A stretch of DNA of 28,033 nt, taken from DAOPZJ01 sp964587625. GTDB taxonomy: Bacteria; Bacillota; Clostridia; Oscillospirales; JAKOTC01. The DNA lies in NCBI GenBank assembly GCA_964587625.1, contig CAZPLU010000032.1, forward strand, positions 1-28,033, written 5' to 3'. The notes under the pieces were generated by a model that searched no databases, was not told the DNA's origin, and saw only the letters and a list, made by a program, of their open reading frames with translations. This document shows, piece by piece, positions 22,966 to 28,033 of this stretch; position 1 is the stretch's first letter, and every line of letters starts with the position of its first letter. Both the position numbers and the translations under genes were made by a program.

Positions 22966-24348
22966 GTGTCTAAAACACTATGGAAAATATATATTTCCGC
23001 GATTTCACTCGGCGGTATTTACATAATGTATTTGAGCACCAAAGGGTTATTGGAGCATTTATCCGGGGCGCCCAATTTTTCCAACGAATTATCATATATC
23101 ATTATCATGTCCGTCATGTGCATCATCTGCGCTTCGGCGCCGGTTGTCATCAGCAATAACCAGTCGCTGGATATGTCGTATGTCTGTATTTTATCGACAT
23201 TGCTTTTGAAGGGCGCAAATGAAGCGGTGATTATCGCGGTCGTGGGGCTTTTGTTCGCCATTTCAAAACAGGTGCGCAAATCCAAGGACGGCACGATCTT
23301 GCAGGTGCGGTATTCTCACCTGCTGAATACGCCGATCTATCGGACACTGTTCAATGTCGGCAATCTTGCGATTTCCATCTATCTTCCGGGGCTGCTGTTC
23401 GAAGAGATTTATAAAAGCATGGGTTATACGGTCGGCGTCATGAAATTGCCCGATCTGTTGTGGCCGATGTTTGTGTTTTTGGTGCTGACATTAATTTGTA
23501 ATTATCTGATCATCGTTTTGTTATTTGTGCTCGGAAAGATGATGAAGCCGGTCGACGCATTTGCGGCGACCTTCGGCGAGTTGATTCCCAACCTCGCCAG
23601 CATCGCCCCGTTCGGTTTACTGTTTGCTTATATCCTAAATTTCGAATCGGGTCAGTATCTGGTGCTGCTGTTCATCTTCCCGCTGCTGCTTGCGCGCTAT
23701 TCGTTCAATCTCTATCTCGACAGCAAAACCCAGTACTATAAAATGGTCAAGACGCTGGTCGTCACCCTCGAAGCGAAAGACATCTATACCAGAGGTCATT
23801 CCCAGCGCGTCGAGGCCTATGCGGAGGAGATCTGCATGGCCATGAAAATGCCGATGACGCAGACCGAGACCGTCAAGATCGCGGCGCTGCTGCATGACAT
23901 CGGGAAAATCGGCATCGGGGACACCATTTTGGGAAAACCGGGGCGGCTGACGGACGACGAATTTATGGTCATCACGACCCACCCCGCCATCGGCGTCAAG
24001 ATTTTAAAAGAGATCAATGTCAACCCCAAGGTTATCCAGTATGTCAAATACCACCACAAATGGTTCAACGGTTGCGGCTATCCCGACATCGACGACGGCG
24101 AGGAAGTGCCGCTCGAGTCCTATATCTTAGGTGTTGCCGACGCCTATGACGCCATGACCAGCGACCGGCCGTACAGGAGGGGTTTTTCGCCCGAAAAGGC
24201 CTTGGGTATCATCGAGGAAAGCATGGGGGAACAGTTCCACCCCGAGGTTTCGAAGGTGTTTTTGAAAATCAAGGAGGCGCAGCTGGAGCGCGGCGAGCCG
24301 CTGACGGAATTGCAAAGAGAAGAAGAGGAGCAACAACAGTTATGTTAG
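22966..24348 (+). CDS. membrane-anchored HD-GYP domain protein
   Basis: The 460-aa protein has about eight hydrophobic segments in the first ~260 residues (IYISAISLGGIYIMYL, LSYIIIMSVMCIICASAPVVI, LICNYLIIVLLFVLG and others). A C-terminal HD-GYP phosphohydrolase domain follows: LVVTLEAKDIYTRGHSQRVE, HDIGKIGI (H310, D311), THPAIGVKIL, HHKWFNGCGYP (363-373) and VADAYDAMTSDRPYR. HD-GYP enzymes hydrolyse cyclic di-GMP or related nucleotides; here the canonical HHExxDGxGYP reads Lys for Glu and Asn for Asp. The GTG at 22966 was chosen because GGGGGG lies 6-7 bases upstream and the first helix follows soon. An ATG at 22873 would add an Arg-rich 31-residue leader and is less likely. It overlaps the next gene by 7 bases, so the two are coupled. 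Confidence 0.88.
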   Translation: MSKTLWKIYISAISLGGIYIMYLSTKGLLEHLSGAPNFSNELSYIIIMSVMCIICASAPVVISNNQSLDMSYVCILSTLLLKGANEAVIIAVVGLLFAISKQVRKSKDGTILQVRYSHLLNTPIYRTLFNVGNLAISIYLPGLLFEEIYKSMGYTVGVMKLPDLLWPMFVFLVLTLICNYLIIVLLFVLGKMMKPVDAFAATFGELIPNLASIAPFGLLFAYILNFESGQYLVLLFIFPLLLARYSFNLYLDSKTQYYKMVKTLVVTLEAKDIYTRGHSQRVEAYAEEICMAMKMPMTQTETVKIAALLHDIGKIGIGDTILGKPGRLTDDEFMVITTHPAIGVKILKEINVNPKVIQYVKYHHKWFNGCGYPDIDDGEEVPLESYILGVADAYDAMTSDRPYRRGFSPEKALGIIEESMGEQFHPEVSKVFLKIKEAQLERGEPLTELQREEEEQQQLC

Positions 24349-24908
24349 CGCTGACGGCGGTATTGTTCGGCATTTTACTCGGCTATGTGTGCGGCGGTCG
24401 GTTAAAAGGTCTGCTGCACACCGAGATCAGGATGCTGTGGCTGCCGGTGATTGCGTTTGTGTTGGATGCGGGCGGCGCGCAGTTGGCGAAGCTGCTGCCC
24501 GGATTGATCCCCTACAGCTGGGCGCTGATCACGGCGCAGTATCTATTGCTGTTTGTTTTTATTGTCGTCAATCTGTTTCGCGCGGAATTTTGCCTGTTCG
24601 GGACGGGAACGCTGATGAATTTTTTGGCGATCTCGTTCAACGGCTTTCGTATGCCGGTGGCCGAAAATCTCTGTTTGGATACCGAGGGGCAAATGGTCGG
24701 TTATATCGACGCCCTGTCGAGGAATGAGATTTACCGCTACACCCTGATGACGCCGGACACGGTCTTCCCGTTTTTCGGAGACATCATTTATGTGCCGGTT
24801 TTCGGCGGCTTCGCTAGCATCGGGGATGTCTTGCTGGCGGTCGGCTTGAGCGTGATGATGGTGCGGGCAATGCGGTCGGGTCGCACGCAGGAATTCGCGT
24901 TTGAATAG
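24342..24908 (+). CDS. DUF5317-like membrane protein
   Basis: The 188-aa protein has about five hydrophobic helices (LALTAVLFGILLGYV, LWLPVIAFVLDAGGAQL, LITAQYLLLFVFIVVNLF, LMNFLAISFNGFRMP, IGDVLLAVGLSVMMV). The segment FNGFRMPVAENL is the characteristic N-G-x-R-M-P motif of DUF5317. The long loop between helices 4 and 5 (residues ~108-150) would face one side of the membrane. The family has no established function. It overlaps the HD-GYP stop by 7 bases, so both are translated from one message and may form a membrane complex. The last gene of the operon; a modest hairpin follows. Confidence 0.84.
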   Translation: MLALTAVLFGILLGYVCGGRLKGLLHTEIRMLWLPVIAFVLDAGGAQLAKLLPGLIPYSWALITAQYLLLFVFIVVNLFRAEFCLFGTGTLMNFLAISFNGFRMPVAENLCLDTEGQMVGYIDALSRNEIYRYTLMTPDTVFPFFGDIIYVPVFGGFASIGDVLLAVGLSVMMVRAMRSGRTQEFAFE

Positions 24909-24915
24909 GGAACCG

Positions 24916-24938
24916 AAGCGCGAGAACCAAACGCGCTT
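24916..24938 (+). terminator. weak hairpin after the HD-GYP operon
   Basis: AAGCGCG (24916-24922) and CGCGCTT (24932-24938) form a perfect 7-bp stem with a 9-base loop. The following sequence is AT-rich but lacks a continuous T run, so termination may be partial. Confidence 0.45.
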
Positions 24939-24970
24939 GAATGAATATTTTAAGCCAAACATAAAAGCAT

Positions 24971-24990
24971 ATTTGAATATTTATTCAAAT
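24971..24990. promoter_or_regulatory. ARG box (ArgR operator) upstream of argG
   Basis: ATTTGAATATTTATTCAAAT has perfect 9-bp arms around TT and matches the known ArgR consensus wnTGAATwwwwATTCAnw. A second TGAAT half-site begins at 24995, exactly 21 bases after the first (24974), the usual spacing of paired ARG boxes. The right half of that second box is poorly conserved. It lies 26 bases upstream of the argG -35. Confidence 0.85.
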
Positions 24991-25015
24991 AAACTGAATA
25001 TAACGCATAAAATGC

Positions 25016-25043
25016 TTGACAATCCCCTTAATGTGTGTATAAT
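25016..25043 (+). promoter_or_regulatory. argG promoter
   Basis: TTGACA (25016-25021), a 16-bp spacer and TATAAT (25038-25043). It lies downstream of the ARG box, so ArgR could repress by looping or hindering polymerase, or activate; the sequence alone does not say which. Confidence 0.85.
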
Positions 25044-25073
25044 ATACAATATACCACATAAGGGGGTCTTTTT

Positions 25074-26306
25074 ATGGCAGTCAAAAAAGTCGTTTTGGCC
25101 TATTCGGGCGGTTTGGATACATCGATCATCATCCCGTGGCTCAAGGAACACTATGAAAACTGCGAGGTTATCGCGGTCTCGGGGGATGTGGGGCAGGGTA
25201 CGGAATTGGACGGGCTGGAGCAAAAGGCGCTCGACACCGGCGCGTCAAAACTCTATATCGAGGATTTGAAAGAGCCGTTTGTCACCGATTATATCTATCC
25301 GACGCTCAAGGCGGGCGCGGTCTATGAGGGCGAGTACCTGCTCGGCACATCGTTTGCAAGACCGATCATCGCCAAACGCGTCGTCGAGATCGCGCTCAAG
25401 GAGGGCGCGGACGCCATCTGTCACGGCTGCACCGGCAAGGGCAACGACCAGGTGCGTTTTGAGCTGACCATCAAGGCGTTCGCGCCGCAGATGAAGATCA
25501 TCGCCCCGTGGCGCGAATGGGACCTCAAGTCCCGCGACGAGGAGATCGACTATGCCGAGGCGCATAATATCCCGCTCAAAATCAGCCGCGAGACCAACTA
25601 TTCCAAGGACAAAAACCTTTGGCACCTGTCGCATGAGGGGATGGATCTTGAGAATCCCGCCAACGAGCCGAAGTATCACAAGCCGGGATTTTTGGAGATG
25701 GGCGTCTGCCCCGAACTTGCGCCCGACAAGCCGACCTATGTGGCGATTGATTTCGAGAAGGGCGTCCCCGTTGCGGTGGACGGCAAAAAACTGCCGCCGG
25801 TCGAGCTGCTGGAGACCTTAAACAAATTGGGCGGCGAAAACGGCGTCGGGCTCGTCGATCTGGTCGAAAATCGGCTGGTCGGCATGAAGTCGAGGGGCGT
25901 CTACGAGACCCCCGGCGGCACGATTTTATACCGCGCGCACAAGGTGTTGGAATCAATCTGCCTCGACCGCGACACGATGCACTACAAGGAACTCGTCGCC
26001 GCCAGATACGCCGAATTGGTCTATTTCGGCCAGTGGTTCACACCGCTGCGCGAGGCGCTCGACGCTTTCGTGGATACGACGCAGCAGACGGTCACCGGCA
26101 CGGTCAGGTTGAAACTTTATAAGGGCAATCTGATCAACGCGGGCGTGACGTCGCCGTTCTCGCTTTATGACGAGGCGACCGCGACGTTCGGGGAGGACGA
26201 GGTCTATCGCCAGGCCGACGCCGCCGGGTTCATCAACCTGTTCGGGCTGCCGATTCAAGTCGGCGCGATGAAAAAAGCCAAGGGCAAATTGCAAGGAGCG
26301 ACATGA
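25074..26306 (+). CDS. argG: argininosuccinate synthase
   Basis: The 410-aa enzyme joins citrulline and aspartate with ATP to argininosuccinate, the penultimate step of arginine synthesis, in the cytoplasm. The N-terminal P-loop of the N-type ATP pyrophosphatases is AYSGGLDTS (9-17). GCTGKGNDQVRFEL, APWREWDL, SRETNYSKDKNLWHLSHEGMDLENP and VGMKSRGVYETPGGTIL are family hallmarks. The length is usual. The ATG follows AAGGGGG by about 7 bases. It is a single gene; argH, usually next to it, is absent from the 1.7 kb that follow. The ARG box upstream indicates arginine-dependent control. Confidence 0.97.
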   Translation: MAVKKVVLAYSGGLDTSIIIPWLKEHYENCEVIAVSGDVGQGTELDGLEQKALDTGASKLYIEDLKEPFVTDYIYPTLKAGAVYEGEYLLGTSFARPIIAKRVVEIALKEGADAICHGCTGKGNDQVRFELTIKAFAPQMKIIAPWREWDLKSRDEEIDYAEAHNIPLKISRETNYSKDKNLWHLSHEGMDLENPANEPKYHKPGFLEMGVCPELAPDKPTYVAIDFEKGVPVAVDGKKLPPVELLETLNKLGGENGVGLVDLVENRLVGMKSRGVYETPGGTILYRAHKVLESICLDRDTMHYKELVAARYAELVYFGQWFTPLREALDAFVDTTQQTVTGTVRLKLYKGNLINAGVTSPFSLYDEATATFGEDEVYRQADAAGFINLFGLPIQVGAMKKAKGKLQGAT

Positions 26307-26363
26307 CGGCTCGCCGACATAAAATCAAACAGATTTCCCGCCCGCGACAAGAACGGGACGGTC

Positions 26364-26398
26364 AAAACAGAGAGCGGCTCGGGCTGCTCTCTGTTTTT
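26364..26398 (+). terminator. argG terminator
   Basis: A perfect 11-bp stem AAACAGAGAGC (26365-26375) / GCTCTCTGTTT (26386-26396) with a 10-base loop, running into T5, is a classic rho-independent terminator. Confidence 0.93.
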
Positions 26399-26631
26399 AT
26401 ACATTATATATAAGCGCGGTTTCAAAAGGGCGCCGGTCCGTTCCCGAATACCGGGGGCAAAAAGGCATGCGCGGACCTAAAAACCCGCAGATTTGGGAGA
26501 AATATCCGGCGGCGGCGCCGGCGGGGGACAAAAAAGGATAAAATAATCCCATAAAAAAGTTACAAAATCCTATTTTTGATGTAAAATGAGAATAAAATGG
26601 TGCAAAAAATAGTAATATTCCAATATATGCG
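26399..26631. other. gene-free spacer between argG and the secreted-protein gene
   Basis: No convincing gene is seen. The first half is GC-rich with short repeats (CCGGCGGCGGCGCCGGCGGG near 26506-26525). The second half (26530-26630) turns strongly AT-rich just before the promoter, which may act as an UP-type element. A minus-strand frame here overlaps the secreted-protein start and is not supported. Confidence 0.6.
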
Positions 26632-26660
26632 TTGACATATGTTGGCACAGTAGGTATAAT
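26632..26660 (+). promoter_or_regulatory. consensus promoter of the secreted-protein gene
   Basis: TTGACA (26632-26637), a 17-bp spacer and TATAAT (26655-26660), a full consensus match behind an AT-rich tract. It suggests high expression. Confidence 0.9.
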
Positions 26661-26679
26661 GATCCTGCAAAAGGGCAAA

Positions 26680-26713
26680 GCCGCCGCGCTCTTTGCGAGT
26701 ATCCAGCGGCGGC
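26680..26713 (+). promoter_or_regulatory. stable hairpin in the 5' leader of the secreted-protein gene
   Basis: GCCGCCGC (26680-26687) and GCGGCGGC (26706-26713) form a perfect 8-bp GC stem with an 18-base loop, about 13 bases after the predicted transcription start. AAAAAATTAACAGGAGG follows, leaving the ribosome site open. A 5' hairpin of this kind usually protects mRNA from decay. There is no T tract, so it is not a terminator. Confidence 0.7.
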
Positions 26714-26739
26714 AAAAAATTAACAGGAGGAAACCAATC

Positions 26740-28033
26740 ATGAGATCAACTGTCAAAAGGTTGTCTGCAATGATCCTCGCGGTTTTGATGGTCGCGACAT
26801 TGGCGTCTCTGCTTGCCGTCTCCGCCGCGGTAAAACCCGGCGCGAGAAAACTCGGCTCGCCTGAGAGCATCACGCTCGGCGATTCATCGAACTACGAGGC
26901 GATCAGAGACAACGTGCCTGAGTCCGACAAGTCCTATTTCGCGGATTCCATCGCGGTTTGGGGCTGGAACGGCATCACGTCTTATGCGCCCCTGAGCAAT
27001 CAGGCCGGTATTGACATTCTGGTCGACCCCGACTTCACCCTCGGTGAAAGCGGTTGGGAAAACAAGAATATCTATATCGACCTGAGCGCGTGGTCCAACA
27101 TTACCAACTCCGCCAAATGGGCGAAGTACGGCACCAAGACCGTCACCATCGGCTTCAACGCGTGGACCGATGCCGGCGTTCTGAATTGGGCCAAAGCCCC
27201 CACGACGGGCAACAACAACACCGACATGCTGCAGTTCTTCACCTTTAGGGTGGATGACGCGGCCGCGCAGATCCAGCTGTTCGACAGCGACACCGCGGAT
27301 GCGATCGAAAACTCCACCGGTGACAACGGCATCTGGAATGTGTTCTTCGACGAGTGCACCAAGACCGTCTTGGACGGCACAACAGTCGTTCCCGGCGTAG
27401 TCACGGGTTATTTCGGCTATGTCTACAACTGGAACGCCGATGACGCCCTGTGGCTCGACACATTCTTCGGCACGCGCAACTTCACCAAGCTGTTCGGCTA
27501 TGACTTCGGCGTCGCCGGACAGATCAGCTACAACTCCAAGGATTCCAACGCGGTCGCCGACTTCCTGCTGTCCGGCGGCACAGTCACCGTGACCTCGTGG
27601 GATGCCGTCGCGGGCGCATATGTCCCCAAAACCACAAACGTCAAAGGCACCTCGCTGGACTTCGCCCTGCTGAAGTCGTCCTTTGGCTCAACCCCCGGTC
27701 TGGGCGAATACGCTTGGGACGGCGTTGAAGCGTTCTGGGCCATGACGTACTACGATGACGGTTACGACTTCGACGTCGTGATTGACGACCCGAGACCCGG
27801 CATCGACGCAACAATCACCTACGAATTCAGAGACCTCGTAGGCAACCTGCGCATCACCTGGATCACCGCCAACGCGGTCTCCGGTCTCCAAACAGCCACC
27901 GCTTCCGGCGGTGAAAACGACGGCGAGGTTGACGGCCGTTTGGTCGCCAACCAGAGCCAGATTCTGACGGCGGGCGACCTCGAAGCCGGCAAATACCTGA
28001 TCTGGGAATATGTCGATTTCGATTCCGCGTACC
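26740..28033 (+). CDS. secreted protein with signal peptide, 3' end cut off
   Basis: The frame is open from the ATG at 26740 to the right edge, giving at least 431 residues without a stop. AACAGGAGG lies 8 bases before the ATG. The N-terminus is a clear Sec signal peptide: MRSTVKRLSAM, a hydrophobic core ILAVLMVATLASLLAV, and a cut site near SAA. The mature part is rich in Asp, Asn, Gly, Thr, Tyr and Trp, with beta-strand-like stretches (KTVTIGFNAWTDAG, MLQFFTFRVDDAAAQIQLFD, GVVTGYFGYVYNW, YDFDVVIDDPRPG). That is typical of extracellular beta-sandwich proteins, for example surface or carbohydrate-binding proteins. No family was recognised. A strong promoter and a protected leader suggest an abundant protein. 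The remainder outside the window may hold anchoring or catalytic domains. Confidence 0.85.
   Translation, partial: MRSTVKRLSAMILAVLMVATLASLLAVSAAVKPGARKLGSPESITLGDSSNYEAIRDNVPESDKSYFADSIAVWGWNGITSYAPLSNQAGIDILVDPDFTLGESGWENKNIYIDLSAWSNITNSAKWAKYGTKTVTIGFNAWTDAGVLNWAKAPTTGNNNTDMLQFFTFRVDDAAAQIQLFDSDTADAIENSTGDNGIWNVFFDECTKTVLDGTTVVPGVVTGYFGYVYNWNADDALWLDTFFGTRNFTKLFGYDFGVAGQISYNSKDSNAVADFLLSGGTVTVTSWDAVAGAYVPKTTNVKGTSLDFALLKSSFGSTPGLGEYAWDGVEAFWAMTYYDDGYDFDVVIDDPRPGIDATITYEFRDLVGNLRITWITANAVSGLQTATASGGENDGEVDGRLVANQSQILTAGDLEAGKYLIWEYVDFDSAY

Noticed and set aside
25022..25067. Ribosome-site-hiding hairpin in the argG leader (CCCCTTA...TAAGGGG)
   Set aside because: The left arm lies in the promoter spacer, upstream of the transcription start, so it would not be in the mRNA. 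At most it is an imperfect DNA symmetry.
26397..26873. 158-codon minus-strand open frame
   Set aside because: It overlaps the start of the secreted-protein gene and its consensus promoter, and has no ribosome site or motif.

Overview
The window looks like a chromosomal segment of an uncultured, moderately GC-rich member of the Clostridia (Firmicutes). Three things suggest this: near-consensus housekeeping promoters, strong Shine-Dalgarno sites with several TTG or GTG starts, and family content typical of anaerobic Firmicutes (superoxide reductase, UPF0251 plus Mrp, an SdpI-like protein, HD-GYP plus a DUF5317-like protein). The organism call is inference. One run of 100 Ns (1249-1348) marks an assembly gap.

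Layout. Position 3-1217 is the 3' part of an ABC exporter gene. It is followed by a tandem repeat block in which each 72-bp unit carries a copy of the gene's own 3' end. 1689-5648 (minus strand) is a three-gene run: two BNR/Asp-box sialidase-like proteins and an alkaline-phosphatase-superfamily hydrolase. This run is transcribed divergently from a TIM-barrel glycosidase-like gene (5792-7828) and a 632-aa protein of unknown function (7906-9804). Together they look like a locus for an undetermined glycan or glycoconjugate, and none of the five proteins has a visible signal peptide. 9805-10158 is an island of interspersed repeats. 10159-14215 carries a Nudix hydrolase, divergent from a two-gene NHEJ operon (Ku and a full three-domain LigD). 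14322-15602 holds a GNAT acetyltransferase and an SdpI-family membrane protein. 15632-18576 is a MarR regulator plus a MacB-type ABC ATPase-permease fusion, with a palindromic operator at the promoter. 18826-20066 (minus) is UPF0251 plus Mrp/NBP35 ATPase, divergent from desulfoferrodoxin (20273-20653). 20749-21618 (minus) is a xylose-isomerase-like TIM-barrel protein.

21862-24908 is the most intriguing stretch. A perfect-consensus promoter with an inverted repeat between and over its core elements precedes an unrecognised 220-aa protein. Next comes a 31-codon gene with a strong ribosome binding site, encoding a signal-peptide-like hydrophobic peptide with an aromatic tail. Then come a multi-pass membrane HD-GYP protein and an overlapping DUF5317-like membrane protein. 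This could be a peptide and cyclic-dinucleotide signalling unit, but that is a hypothesis. 24971-26398 is argG with a perfect ARG box palindrome and a terminator. From 26740 to the window end there is a secreted protein with a signal peptide, cut off by the window edge and driven by a consensus promoter.
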